Notes: generated by a model from the sequence alone, not told the origin. A DNA stretch of 64,000 nt from Solen grandis (GCA_021229015.1 CM037787.1:38759037-38823036); one strand, 5' to 3'; shown: positions 22,300-34,374, counted from the stretch's first letter. Made by a program: numbers and translations.

Positions 22300-22590
22300 C
22301 ACTACGTTGGAATACCATTATATAAAGTTGTTCTATTTACTCACTGATTGACAGCTTAGTCTCCATTAGTATGTCTATATCAGTAAACATGTGTCCATCA
22401 CCCTTCCGCTTCTGTCAATAATGAAAATAAAAACTAGTGAGGGGCACTAACTGGACTTGTTTGAATTATACCACGTTTCCATGAAACTTTTTCGATTTAT
22501 ACTTGAACTGCTTTAAAAAATCGATGAAAAATGTTCCTAACGACAGTTAACAGTTGATTCATTTGGTCATAACGTGGTTTTGAACTTCTT
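22300..22590 (+). promoter_or_regulatory. Conserved 5' flank of Cys-loop gene 1
   Basis: About 290 bp directly upstream of the ATG is alignable, by eye around 85% identical, to 42665-42959 upstream of gene 2. Shared blocks include ATACCACGTTTCCATGAA and ATGTTCCTAACGACA. No convincing TATA box is visible. Conservation may reflect only the shared duplication, but this is where a promoter and 5' leader should lie. Confidence 0.5.
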
Positions 22591-23913
22591 ATGGAATATC
22601 ACAGCAGCATGCTTATTTGTCGCCTTTTAATTCTAGTCAGTTTTCTTGGACAAATACAAGGATACTCTAAACAAGATGCAGATAGACTTTTGAAAGATTT
22701 GTTAACAGATTATTCTCCACACACTAGACCGGCAGCTAATCACTCTGTAGCCACTGAAGTAGTTTTTCGTATATTTGTGATATCATTAATAGAATTTGAC
22801 GAACTTAAAGAGACTTTAACAGTCAACGCTGCTATAACTCTTTCCTGGACCGACGACTACATGATCTGGGATCCTGATGAGTACCATGGAGTGGAATATA
22901 TCATGTTGGACGAACCATTTCTATGGCAGCCAAATCTCATTCTTATGAACACTGTAAAGGACCTGAAGTCCGTAGTCAAAGATGGGTCTAGTTTATTTGT
23001 CCATCCCGATGGAAGTGTGATATTGCTTAGTGGTTCGGTGATTTCCATCACATGCCCTGTCGATGTGACATATTACCCAATGGACACCCAGACTTGCACT
23101 CTAATATTTGCATTTAGGGCATACTCAGAGGAGGTCATCGGGAAATTGTTAGAAAGTACAATCAACACTGATATATTTGCGGGACATGGGGGGTGGGATG
23201 TAGTTAACACTCGTTTATATTTGGGAGGGGATACCAGCTTAAATGCCGAAATATCACTGAAGAGGAAGTCAACATTTGTGTTTATTAACATCGTTATTCC
23301 GCTGATCATGATGGGTGCAGCAAGCTTAGCCGTCTTCTTCGTCCCGGTCGAGTCTGGAGAGCGAATCTCTTATAGCAGTACTTCAGTCATGGCTATTGCA
23401 TTGTTCCTGTCAGCAATTTCCGACAGTCTACCTGAAACATCAAACCCTGTACCATTAATATCCTTCTATCTTATCTCCATCTTGAGCCTGAGTGTTGCCA
23501 TCATGTTCGCCAACATAGGAATCTTAGGGATATATTATGCAGAACAGCGGCATCAATATTCAGCATGGTTTTACTGGACGATAAAAATGTTAATATTTCT
23601 TAAGTGTATTCACAATGTAGGTAAAGTGCAACGGCATCCCGTAAAGACAAAACACGCTTACAAGAAAGAAGAAGATGTAAAAAGCAAGAATGTCGACGAT
23701 TTATCTTTGTATTCTGTTGAGTCAATATCTCACAACAAAACCGAGGGAAAAGAAAATGAAGAACATGCATGTACAACAGAATTGGACTCATTTCATAATT
23801 ACACTGTAAAGGATCTGAGTTCAGGACTAAATTTCTTTCTCATTTTATTCTTTTCAAGTGGTTTCCTTATAGCAACAACAGCATTTTTTCTCGTAATGTC
23901 AATAAACGCATGA
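22591..23913 (+). CDS. Intronless Cys-loop ligand-gated ion channel subunit (nAChR-like), gene 1
   Basis: A 440-residue subunit of the pentameric Cys-loop receptor superfamily, expected in the plasma membrane. Residues 1-24 form a signal peptide. The extracellular domain follows, with sequon N50-H-S, loop-D Trp86, a WDPDEY segment at 93-98, and a canonical Cys-loop (C155 to C169, 13 residues between, containing YYPMDTQ). M1 is about 228-251, M2 257-279, M3 287-312 and M4 412-436; the M3-M4 loop is roughly 100 residues. Glu257 at M2 -1' (SGER) predicts cation selectivity. Oddities against nicotinic receptors: loop A Tyr is Met119, loop B Trp is Arg176, loop C has no Cys pair, and the 9' gate Leu is Met267. 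The start is the first ATG, at the signal peptide, and is shared by the paralogue at 42960. There are no introns. The family assignment is firm; the ligand is unknown and acetylcholine is doubtful. Confidence 0.93.
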   Translation: MEYHSSMLICRLLILVSFLGQIQGYSKQDADRLLKDLLTDYSPHTRPAANHSVATEVVFRIFVISLIEFDELKETLTVNAAITLSWTDDYMIWDPDEYHGVEYIMLDEPFLWQPNLILMNTVKDLKSVVKDGSSLFVHPDGSVILLSGSVISITCPVDVTYYPMDTQTCTLIFAFRAYSEEVIGKLLESTINTDIFAGHGGWDVVNTRLYLGGDTSLNAEISLKRKSTFVFINIVIPLIMMGAASLAVFFVPVESGERISYSSTSVMAIALFLSAISDSLPETSNPVPLISFYLISILSLSVAIMFANIGILGIYYAEQRHQYSAWFYWTIKMLIFLKCIHNVGKVQRHPVKTKHAYKKEEDVKSKNVDDLSLYSVESISHNKTEGKENEEHACTTELDSFHNYTVKDLSSGLNFFLILFFSSGFLIATTAFFLVMSINA

Positions 23914-24033
23914 ATTGATATATTTCTTTTTTTTTTCAAATTTATGTTTTTTTTTTTTTTTTCATTTAACTTATTTATTATCCGTAAGTAAATTTATCAC
24001 TGAAACATATTTCGTAAATAATATGCCTTACCC

Positions 24034-24039
24034 AATAAA
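24034..24039 (+). terminator. Candidate polyadenylation signal of Cys-loop gene 1
   Basis: AATAAA lies 121 bp after the stop codon, following two T-runs (about 23927-23961). It is the first canonical hexamer in the 3' flank. Confidence 0.5.
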
Positions 24040-25673
24040 GCGCATTTTAATATTAGAACCTGTCTAACACATCATGTAAAATTTCAAGTCTGTCTTTACT
24101 TTCGCGTTTGTTGTTGAATAAAAAAAATATTTTCTTTTTTATATCCTATTTATAAGGTTTGGAAGTTATTTTGTGTATACTTGTTTCTCTTACTTACCTC
24201 TTTTATATCATCCTTGTACCCAAGAAAACATTTTTATTTATTTTATGTAAAAAATAGCAATATTTTAAAACAAAAGTTTATATTAAATGTACTTGTGGTA
24301 ATGCTATTTGTTCAATAAATACTGTTGAATTTGCTCAATCTGAAAATATACTTATCTCATACTGAACTACAAATTCTAACGTTACAAGTATTATTCATAA
24401 TGATTTGATTTTTCCGCTTTTTGACTCGACGTTTAAAACGTCATTTCCGTTGCTCGTGTTTTCAGTTACCCTGGTAAAGGAAGAACAATAAAATCTATAT
24501 TCTTAATATTGTCGTTGATTCATTTCCTATGCTCTTTTCTGTATTCTTATTTTTTGGTAATTGTTCCAAGAATAGGAAAGACAATATTGTTAGAGTTTAG
24601 AACTATTATCTGCAGGTGTGTAACTAAATGAATGATCAGGCGTAAAAATAGAGTTTTCATTAGGCTAACGCCTCTGTAAGTTCAATGGTTCGAAAAACGT
24701 AAATGCGGGTTAGAACCATAATGACTTTGCCTTTAGAAAATATTCGCGGTTGTTAAAAACCGTTAATAACCGTCTCACCAAATTAAAATACGGCTATGTA
24801 TGTAGCTTTAAATAAAAGCAAACTTATTAAACTATAGCATAACCGATATACTCTAAGATTTAAGAAATATAATTTTGAAAACTTGACATTATTTGATCAT
24901 AAAATGCCATAAAATGATAGCATAAATGATATCGTGTTTTGAACACTTTTTCAGCCAACTTGTTTTTTTTTTGTTATAATTTTTATTGTTATGAAACACA
25001 ATGTAAATATGCTACAATATAAATGGATAAGGTCGATCAGTCAAACAGTAACACGTTTCTTCAACGTTTTGGCTGTTATCCTTAATCGGGTTATCTAATA
25101 TAAATTTAACAAAAAGATCATCAGCTTAATTAAACAATATAATTTAACCTTTACTAAATTTAAATTTAAATTTAAAAGTTTCTATACAGACTAAATAAGA
25201 AAACTAGCCAACCATATGCAAGACTCATTTCTAAGGGGATCAAAACTACGTAATAACGGTATAGGACCATGGGTTTATCATAGGGTCAAAACAAAATATA
25301 AGTGCATTAGTTTGACACCAGGAAAAGAAATATTATGTCATTTATTGCTTAAATTATTTCACAACACCGTATCGTGATCAAATTTCTGCTTGCGTAGCTG
25401 TAATTTACAATTTATTCAAAGAAATGAAACCAAATGAACCAAATAAAACAACAATAAACAAATTCCAATAATATTTAACACTACTAAACAAAAATACATT
25501 TACCAAAGGGAGATAATCACAAATTTATATAGACAGTATTGAAGGAGATTTACCAACACCGTAGTGGCGTCATTTTTCAAGGGATCTACTTCATTTTATC
25601 ATTCAAGGTAGAAAAAAAATAGGTGATAATTTGTGCCAAATAAAATTAACTTCTGACCATGAGAAGATGATCT
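24040..25673. other. No gene seen; 3' flank of Cys-loop gene 1
   Basis: AT-rich. A stretch near 24880-24930 resembles the 3' flank of gene 2 at 44500-44560. Otherwise featureless. Confidence 0.55.
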
Positions 25674-25686
25674 TTGAATTTTATTG

Positions 25687-25940
25687 TTGTTGTTGTTGTA
25701 TTGGGGTTTACCGTCGCTGCGATAGTATTTCAATCATATAGCGACGTCCAGCTAATTACAGGTGGAGGAAGACCCCGAGTACACAGAGGTACCCGGGTAG
25801 AACCACCGACCTACCGCAAGCCAGCTGGAAGGCTTCCTCACATGAAAAATCCGAAGTCCCTACCGGGATTCGAACCCACAGCGGTGAGGGGCTGAGAGAT
25901 TTGTAGTCCACGACTGAAACCGCTCGGCCACGGCGGCCCC
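25687..25940 (-). mobile_element. SINE family 2 copy, full length
   Basis: Minus strand: head GGGGCCGCCGTGGCCGAGCG, A-box TGGCCGAGCGG, B-box GGGTTCGAATCCC, body with CTTCCTCCACCTGTAATTAG, and an (AAC)n tail. A perfect 13-bp target duplication TTGAATTTTATTG flanks it (25674-25686 and 25941-25953). The head resembles a Ser/Leu-type tRNA but cannot be a gene in this context. Confidence 0.9.
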
Positions 25941-26119
25941 TTGAATTTTATTGTAAAGAGTTTATAATGAAACTAGCCAACACCGTATGGGCCTCATTTT
26001 TCAAGGGATCAACTTCATTTTCGCAATTATGGTAGAAGACTTAAAGGTGACCATTTGTGCCAAAAGAATATAAATTCTGACCATTGGTTTCAGAAAAGAT
26101 GATTTTGATTTCTTATTTT

Positions 26120-26355
26120 AAATTGAAAATGGTGTTGGTGGCCAAGGAAAGCAAATTTCTGCATGGATCAAGTTTATTTTAGCAATTGTGAAGGTCCACA
26201 ATGATGATCCACGCCACAAAGGATTATTCATGCCAAGTTTCATTTAGTTCTACCCATCAGTTTCAGAGGAGATATCTGTTGACGACAGATGGCGGACGGA
26301 GGGTGATCCTAATAGCTCACCTTGAGCATGTTATGATCTTGTGAGCTAAAGCAAA
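26120..26355. repeat. Possible relative of the CTCACCTGAGC elements
   Basis: GTTGGTGGCCAAGGAAAGCA near the left and GATGGCGGACGGAGGGTGAT, TAGCTCACCTTGAGCATG at the right resemble the ends of that family in reverse order. Boundaries are uncertain. Confidence 0.4.
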
Positions 26356-27099
26356 ACGAAAAGCATCGTAAAATGCAATGTAGCGTAATTTAACGGGGAA
26401 AATGCCTAACCAAGGTGCTGTCTGTATGACGGGGCCGTCACTATTGAACTTGTGCCTACAGAACCCCCTTTGAAGCCCGATTCAAATGCGTTTACTATAA
26501 TCTCTATACACATATTCTTTATTGAAACATGAATTAATCTGATATATTTACCATCCAAACAACTTTACGTGCCCTTTTGTTAGTATCTTTATAATCATAT
26601 TGTATGTTTGTGGTTTATGTCAACAAAATGCAGGTGCACTCGTCTTCAAACAATTCAACATTATATATACATATTGTCATCCTTCGTTTAGTGATATGCT
26701 ATGCAGAGGGCGTCTGAGTGCAATCCCAATGTTTTTCTCGTCATATTTTTATCATGTTAACATGGACTTGTGTCATTTAATGATTCAGTAATGACATTTT
26801 AATGTTCAATATGAACAAATGTTAATTTGTTCGAAAGCGTTATGTTCATACTAATACTTACGAGGGGTTTTAGAAAAGTATTACTAAATGTGTCCGGAAA
26901 CGTTAAAAATTGGAGTATCTAAAAAAAACTGCTCCACACCTCAGAAAGAGCATATTGAGCAGGGTGTGCACGTTACAAGTGAAAATTAATAGTAAAACTG
27001 AATATAGTAAGTGTGTGAAGAAATGAAAGAAGATCAAATGTTAAAAAAGCAATGCTGTTCAGGATAAAAGTATAAAAGATTAAATAACTGCTTGTATGT
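26356..27099. other. No gene seen; short duplicated segment
   Basis: 26708-26770 (AGTGCAATCCCAATGTTTTT ...) matches 41167-41230 next to fragment B, so the duplicated region reached at least this far. Confidence 0.55.
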
Positions 27100-27640
27100 A
27101 GGGAAGTTTAACCACTGCCTGGTTGAATGGCTCGATAGCAGACTGGGTTACAACTTGTTCTGGCAACCTGTTCCACAGAGTCGTAGTAGTACTCGAAGGA
27201 GTCTGATCTGAAATGCGGTTGGCGGAGGCTATGGGGATACATATGACGCGATAGCCTTATTTGGACTTTAAGGTATGAAGAAATAGCTAGAAGATAATGG
27301 TATATCTTGTAAATCATGAACAGACCGCGTCCGTACGTCTCTTTTCCACCATCCAAGAATGCCTTATAGATCTGCGACACTTGTGTGTCTTGAAAAGTCA
27401 TCGTTTACCTATCCGACTAAGCGTAGCTGGACCATCTCCAACTATATATGTATTTTGATCTGTGTGTGTGTTGACCAAACAGTGGAGGAGTGCTCCAACT
27501 TAGGTCTAACAAGTGTAATGTATGATAGTGTTTTGACATTTTCGTTGTGTTGACATTGCGGTTAATGAAACCCTTTGTCCTTTTAAGCTCGAATATTCGA
27601 AGAATATGAGAGCTATTGTATAGTCACCCTTGCGTCTGCG
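27100..27640 (-). pseudogene. LINE reverse transcriptase remnant (3' part)
   Basis: Minus-strand translation in shifting frames gives TLVRPKLEHSSTVWSTHTQI, IQLEMVQLRLVG, SVADLQGILGWWKRDVRTRS and IRLLRVLLRLCGTG. This is the typical order of the C-terminal reverse transcriptase region of Jockey/CR1-group LINEs (LVRP.LEY...VW.P). Frameshifts and stops show it is dead. Confidence 0.65.
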
Positions 27641-27744
27641 TTGCTGTTTTCGGTTAAAGTTTTGCAAGTTACTATCAACCTTATATCTCAATAACGATTT
27701 ATGGTATTTAATTGGAAGTATGTATATGTTCAGGAGCATCAGAC

Positions 27745-28600
27745 AACCAAGGTAGATAACTCTTTACTGAATTGAATAAAAAAAAATGGCCACTTTTTAA
27801 CTTAGACATTTTGGTTAAAGTTTTGCATGCAATAGAACATTTGGTTAAAGTTTTGCATGCACGCTACTACCAAGCATGTATCTCAATAATCATGCTTGCC
27901 TTGAAAGTTTATGAATATGTTTAGGGGCATCAGACAACCAAGGTAGATAACTCTTGATGGAATATATTACAAATTATGGCCCCTTTTTAACTTAGATATT
28001 TTGGTTAAAGTTTTGCATGCAAGGTACGTTTATTTTTTATATCTCAGTTTCCAGGCACGTGATTGATTTGAAACATTTTGGTTTGGGGCCGCATGCAAGG
28101 TTTTTCCCAGAGTCCAGGCAGGGATTGATTTGAAACATCTTTAATATGTTTAGGGGTATCATACTATCAATGAAGACAACACTTGATGGAATATATTACA
28201 ACTTATGGTCCCTTTTTAACTTAATGGTTTTTAAATGAATGTCATGCAGATTAAGGCCACTTTTTGACTTAAACCTTTTGGATAAAGTTTTGCATGCAAG
28301 AGTCTATCCAGCTTATATCTCAGAAATGGTTTATTGTTTACTAGAAAGTTTAGGAGTGTATTTGGATGCATCAGAAAAACAAGGAGGATAACTCTTGGAC
28401 TGAATTTTATACAAATTATTGCCCTTTGCTAACTTGGATACTTTGTTAAAGTTTTGCATGCACAATGTTATTTTTCTTAAGTCTAAGTAACTAGGCATGT
28501 GGTTGATTTTAGTCTTCATAGACATATTTAGGGGTATCAGACTATCAGAGTATATCATATTTTGACTATAATTATGTACAGGGTATGTGAAGGGCAAGAA
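27745..28600. repeat. Tandem array splitting a LINE
   Basis: Four to five units of roughly 150-200 bp sharing TTGGTTAAAGTTTTGCATGC, GGGGCATCAGACAACCAAGG and CCCTTTTTAACTTAGA. Units differ in length. Located exactly between two LINE pieces. Confidence 0.65.
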
Positions 28601-28609
28601 TTGAAATAG

Positions 28610-28860
28610 ATGTCATTTGATTTACCAAAAAAACATTTTGAATAGTCGAGCGTGTTGTCCTCTGACAGCTCTTGTTGTGTTTGCTGTGACTCTATTTATT
28701 TGTGGGTTCCTTTTTAAGTCATGACTGATGTCGACACCAAGGTATCTAAAATCCTTAACTGGTCTTAGTGTTTGATCATGTAGTTTGTTCTTTTAATCTT
28801 ATTTTCGAAATATTTAAGCTTCTTTTTTTCAAAGTTAAGTCTCACTGCACTCTTGACAGT
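28610..28860 (-). pseudogene. LINE reverse transcriptase remnant (upstream part)
   Basis: Minus strand reads VKDFRYLGVDISHDLKRNPQ then INRVTANTTRAVRG, the YLGV..S.DL.WN.HI motif that precedes LVRP in these LINEs. The tandem array at 27745-28600 separates it from the piece at 27100, so the two are probably one element. Confidence 0.7.
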
Positions 28861-29587
28861 AATTTTCCTAACAATCAAAATGTGTTTTCTAGAATGTAAT
28901 GAACTCTTGGCAGTTAGACGACACTCACCATCCATGCTTCATCACGTACTGTATAAGTAGCATATCTTTAAACAATTTCTTTACTTTCAACACCGTTATG
29001 TCACCCGTTGCAGACTCTGGCCCACCTCATCGACCGACTCTAATACAGATTAAACATGTTTTCATCTACAAACAGTGACACAATACAATGTAGATCCAAA
29101 AATGTCCGTTAATAATTAGTTTCAAAGAACGACCAAACTTGCAATGAACTCTTATGTAGTCCCCTTTTCCTCCTTCCTTGCAACACTTTTACTAACATTT
29201 TATTACCAAAATTGTCAACGACTGTGTGTTTTCAATGGTAAATACACTATCTTCAAACTATATTGTATAGTCATAGGTACATGTTTATTGTATATGATTT
29301 ATAATTGGGTAGGCATTGGAGAAGGGTATACAATAATGCATGTTCAATTTTCTCGTGGATATTGAGAAACAACAACATAAGCTCTATTGGAACACCCCCT
29401 CGTACGTATTGTTTATATACGTGTCTGGTTAAATGGTCAACAAGTATGGTAAACGAGAGTTCCATTGCGCCATAGTGTTTAATCATTTTTGTTGACGAGA
29501 AACTGCAGGACCATACACACAATAAAAATTAAGCCCGTTTATGGTTAAATCAAATTTATTCTTGCTTTCTGTTCATATGTTTGATTC
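28861..29587. other. No gene seen
   Basis: AT-rich, between a LINE relic and a SINE fragment. A 73-codon frame at 29144 is unsupported. Confidence 0.55.
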
Positions 29588-29762
29588 GGTTGTACAGTGC
29601 TGCCACACTACAGCATCAAGCCATAGACAAGTGGCATGACACAACACACAGTTACATCATCCTTACACCAGATCAACCAGTCCTGAAACTAACAGTATGT
29701 GCTGAGCGCCAAACAAGGGATTTACACCAGTACCACTTGAACGACTTTGGTATGTCATGGAA
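29588..29762 (-). mobile_element. SINE family 1 fragment
   Basis: Middle of the body only (GTGCTGCCACACTACAGCAT ... GACTTTGGTATGTCATGG); no head or tail. Confidence 0.65.
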
Positions 29763-30045
29763 CGATTCAGGATTTCTGTGGTAATCCATACAAATTCAAT
29801 AATGATACATGCACAAGCAACATTAAATAATATAATGCTAACGGCTATATATACAATTATCCAAGAAATTACCGTGAATATACAATAATTATATATGGCT
29901 GGAGATGGAACGAACGATTCCGGATTTCTGTGGTAATCCATTCAAATTCAAAAATGATACATGCACAATCAACATTAAATAATTATGATGATGACGGTTA
30001 TCTATGCAATTATCCAAGAAATCACCCTGAATATACAATAATTAT
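29761..30045. repeat. Tandem duplication, unit about 148 bp
   Basis: Two diverged copies (29761-29897 and 29909-30045), each starting AACGATTC.GGATTTCTGTG and ending GAATATACAATAATTATA. They abut a SINE family 1 fragment on the left. Confidence 0.7.
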
Positions 30046-30114
30046 AAAGGAAAACATGTCCTCTACGAGAATCCATATTTTTAATCATTTCTTAAAATGG
30101 TTCGTCCTACCGGG

Positions 30115-30625
30115 TCTAGGTAACAGACTCATCAATTGACCGGTTACTTTTAGTGATTAATTGCGCAATGTGGTGATTTCTGACAAGCTTAACATGCCAC
30201 GATACTTTATGTGAGGAATACAAAATTTAATACACGTATGAATATTTCCAATATAAACAAGAACTGAGAATTAACACAAGACAATACTTTTCCACAGTTT
30301 ATGTAACCATATAAGAGACATTCTTTACACAGTTGAAATGTTAAAAAAAACACAGACTAAATAGGTAGATAAATTTAATCCACACAGAACCATTATAAAG
30401 ATTTCCTATCATCTCTTTCATATTTTCATATGATGTATCACCATAATAGGCACCATGCAACAATACGAGGCAGGTTAAATAGAAAAATAGTTTGAAAATA
30501 TCAAGCAAACTGAATTGGTACATCAAGGTTATCAATGTCACGCAAGATTCATTCAAACCACACAAATGGTTTAAAAAATATAGCAGACAAAATACTATCA
30601 CTGAACCAAACTCAGGGCAATTACT
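30115..30625. repeat. Segmental duplication block, copy 2
   Basis: Counterpart of 21040-21600. Homology ends near 30625 and resumes at about 40430, where the sequence matches 21589 onward. The DNA between is therefore an insertion into the second copy. Confidence 0.75.
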
Positions 30626-31164
30626 GATCAAAGCGCTGAGCGCGCTGAAAGACTGCATGCGATCAAAAATTATGAGGGATGAATTAGAAAACCTGTACTT
30701 TATAAATATTGAAACTGTTTAAAGATAGATGATTAACCACCTATAACATTCCGATCAGTGCGTGTTAAAAAAGTCTTCAAAAATGTTAGAGGGTAAATTC
30801 AAGGGCCATAACTCCTTGTCAGCCGGGCCGATATCAGTCAAGAAAGAACAAATGAATATGCTTGAGTTTAAACATAGATTTTTTTTCAATTTTCCGATTC
30901 TCAAGGGCCATAACTCTACACCTATTATTCAAATATCTGTCATAATTAAACTTGTATTTCATGTTTCTAGTACATAGTAACCAAACCTTTATGTGTATTT
31001 GAAGACATCTGATAAAAATGGATCGAAATTTGAATTGACCATACAATTTGGTAGTGGACTTCAACTCCAGTGTAATAATTGACGTCATATGAATATCAAA
31101 AACATTTACATGAGACAAACTCGTCTTTTTGAACTGTTGTACTTAAAGATCTTTTTTTTTCAGC
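30626..31164. other. Start of the 9.8-kb insertion; no gene seen
   Basis: Two diverged copies of AAGGGCCATAACTC (30801 and 30903) suggest an old tandem element of the kind that fills 31745-33310. Confidence 0.5.
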
Positions 31165-31425
31165 ATCCACATGCGCACTGGAAAGCGATGGAGGGATAAC
31201 GATAACACCAAAGCATTATTGCGTAAACGCGAAAATGCAATTATGATAATGCGATGAGACAATGATCGTGAAAACGCGACAGCACTATGGTGAAACACGA
31301 TACAACGTTGCATTATCATCATCGCACTATCGTATTGTCGCGTTTTCATTATCGTTCTGTCGCGTGACCAGTATCATGCTATCGCGTTTTCGTCATCTTA
31401 GCATCGAATATCGCGTTTTATATCA
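31165..31425. repeat. Foldback array of CGCGTTTTC-type units
   Basis: Left half has AACGCGAAAATGC and AAAACGCGACAG; right half has TCGCGTTTTCATTATCG and ATCGCGTTTTCGTCATC. The structure parallels the array at 10090 with a different core. Confidence 0.65.
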
Positions 31426-31744
31426 ACACATTTAATGACAATGGCTCTAATGAGATTGTGTTCAAAGTAGCAACTGGAGCTAACACTTAAGATGATAAAT
31501 ACCCCCAAATTGCTTCACAAAATTGCTCTCCACAAAGTGACAGAATTTGATACAGCTAATGAAAACTATGACAATAACAGGGAGATCAAACCGAAACTTT
31601 GCAAAGCAACCTAAAATGTGCCAACATTTCATTGTGCACTCTGATACCAATGGTAACATTTTGCTAAAAGATGATATTGCTCTAAGAACTGGTAAACGGG
31701 AGAATATTCTCCAAATGGTAATAAATTACTGAAAGAAAAAAAAA

Positions 31745-32480
31745 ATAACAACATTAAATATATAATTATTTACATCTGTGCTTAGTATAAGTGCAGACAA
31801 ATAAGACTAAGAACATAGTAATTATTGAAATCCTTCCTGTAGTAATTGAGAAATAGCGCAGACAAAGAATCAAAGATTCAAACTCAGAAAACAAATGTTC
31901 AGTCATAACATGAGTACAATATACACATCTGTGCTTGCAAGTGAAACTTACTATGATGTTTGATTGAAATCCATCCTGTTGCAACAGAGAAATAGCGTGA
32001 ACAAAGAAAGCCCAAGAAAATCATCAATGGACCATAACTCAGAGAATGTTTTTCTCAACCGTAACAAGAGCAAAATATGCACATCTGTGCTTACTAGTGA
32101 AACTTCATGTGTAATTTGACTGAATTCAATCCAGTACTTAGCGCAGATAAACAAATTTCAAGAAAATTCATCAGTGAAAAATCATTTAACCATAACAACT
32201 GTACAACATGCACACCCGTTTTTGCTAGTGAAACTTCCTATGAAGTTTGATTGAAATTCATCCAATAGTTATTGACAAACACCGTGGACAAAGAGAGATC
32301 CAGAAATTCATTAAAGGGACATAATTCAAAGAAAAATAATTCAACCAGTACAACTGTACAATATGCAAATTTGTGCATGCAAGTGAAACTTCGTATAGAT
32401 TTTGATTGAAATCAATCCAGTAGTTAATGAGAAATAGCATGGATAAAATAGAAATGTGTCCATAGGACACAGATGCCCCC
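31745..32480. repeat. Tandem array, unit about 130-150 bp (first type)
   Basis: Five units sharing CATCTGTGCTTGCAAGTGAA, TTTGATTGAAATCCATCC and GAGAAATAGCG. It continues directly into a second, different array at 32480. Confidence 0.65.
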
Positions 32481-32509
32481 ACAACCGTTTTTTTTTTTGG
32501 TTGAATGAT

Positions 32510-33310
32510 AGCATGTCAAGAACCTTCGATCAGTCTGACAAGTGACCATGACCAAAATCAATAGGGTTCATCTGCTGGTCATGGTCAATGTCCCAACCAG
32601 GTTTCACAAATCCAGGCCCTGCAGTTCTCAGTTAATGATTGGACAAGGATTTCATACTTATGTATACAGTGACCTTTGACCTAGTGACCTCAAAATCAAT
32701 AGGGTTCATCAGCTGGTCGTGGCCAATGTCCCTACCAGGTTTCACAAATCCAGGCCCTGCAGTTCTCAAGTTTATGATTGGACAAGGATTTCACACGAAT
32801 GTACACAGTGACCTTGACCTTTGACCTAGTGACCTCAATATCAGTAGGGTTCATCTGCTAGTCATGGCCAATGTCCCGACCAGGTTTACAAACCAAGGCC
32901 CTCCGGTTCTCCAGTTAATGATGGGCAAGTTAACTAATTACACATGACCTGACCTTTGACCTAGTGACCACAAAATCAATAAGATTCATCTACTGGTCAT
33001 GGCCAATGTCCGTACCAGGTTTCACAAATCCATGCCCTGCAGTTCTCCAGTTAATGATGGGACAAGGTTTTCACACTAATGTACACAATGACCTTGACTT
33101 TTGACGTAGTGACCTCAAAAATAATAGGGTTCATCTGCTTGTCATGGCTAATGTCCCTTCCAGGTTTCACAAACCCAGGCCCTGCAGTTCTCCAGTTAAT
33201 GGTCGGAAAAGTTTTGGTCGTACATACGGATGGATGTACAGATAGCAGAAATGCTATATGCTGCCCATTTTTCAAGTGGGGGCATAAAAAAGCTACCGAC
33301 CGACCCACAC
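32510..33310. repeat. Tandem array, unit about 140 bp, with repeated TGACCT half-sites
   Basis: Five to six units sharing AATAGGGTTCATCTGCTGGT, CCAGGTTTCACAAATCCAGG and CCTGCAGTTCTCCAGTTAAT. Each unit carries a TGACCTTGACCTTTGACCTA-type string. The right end is marked by a hairpin at 33333-33356. Confidence 0.7.
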
Positions 33311-33332
33311 AGTGACTCCTATATACTGCCTT

Positions 33333-33356
33333 CCCACAAACTAAGTTTGTGTGGGG
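33333..33356. repeat. Terminal hairpin of the tandem element
   Basis: CCCACAAACT and AGTTTGTGTGGG face each other around a short loop, immediately after the last tandem unit and a GACCGACCCACACAGTGAC stretch. Confidence 0.5.
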
Positions 33357-34374
33357 AATAAAAAGCATGCCGACCTGCCTCCTCCAGAACCTGTTTTAAA
33401 ATATATCTTTTTCCTTTTCAAAATTGGTGTTCCACAAGTTAGAAAACTATCACTGACCCTCTTTACATTTAAACTGGGTATTCATTGTCCCTTTAAGTAA
33501 AACAGAACAATCAAAAGAGAGCATCTGGCACACTTAAACTTCAATGTAACAAGTTTGTGAGTTGTACATAACTGTACCAATACAGAAATTAAAGACATGT
33601 ATATTGAGTTTGTCACGTTTACACTAATGTTGGTTTCAAAGAGAAGTAAGGATATCCACTTGTAATGGACTTTGCTATTGTAAGACCCAAAGTCATTGAG
33701 ACTTAGAGAAACCCTTGAAATACAGGACTTCTGTTCCTTAATCCATATTTGTTTTTATAACAAATCAAGTGAGGAATGAGAGAGAGGTCAATATCAATAT
33801 ATCTCCAATATCTATCTGTAAGATTTAAGTCATAAAATGATTCATATTAAGACATCTCCATTAAAATGTAGAAATTATTATCTATTTTCAAGTTAGTGTC
33901 ATGCAGCTGACTTAACATGTTTACATCCTGATAATTGTGTTTATTCATAAATCAGCCGAGACATGCATGACGCAAATAACCCTTGCATGTACCCTGGATG
34001 GAGGCGAACAACAATTAAGTGGTGACCCGACAAAATTCGAACCACAAACCTGTGACCTGGATTTATGCATTCTAGTACTGAACTATCTAGATACTTTTTG
34101 AAGTCACATTACAATAGTAAAGTTTTTTACAATTGTAAATTAACTGATATGTAAACAAGGTCTTGATTGGACATCAACTGGTTAATTAGTTATTCATGTT
34201 AATTTCTAAAGATAGTAGGCAACAACAAGATGATATCATGAATAAATCAATTCACCATTTTATCTGGCACAGTTAGCTTGGGTATACCATTTTAAGCATT
34301 TATTTGAAACTGTGTGTACTTTAACATTTTAAATAGCAATAGCCCAAACTCAGTGAACAATTGTAAAACTAGAA

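Noticed and set aside
25850..25940. Possible tRNA gene (Ser/Leu-like) on the minus strand
   Set aside because: A/B boxes are present, but it is the head of a SINE with body, tail and target duplication; the same head recurs at 45840 and 58344.
27108..27401. 97-codon minus-strand frame
   Set aside because: Wrong frame of a dead LINE; the neighbouring frame carries the reverse transcriptase motifs.
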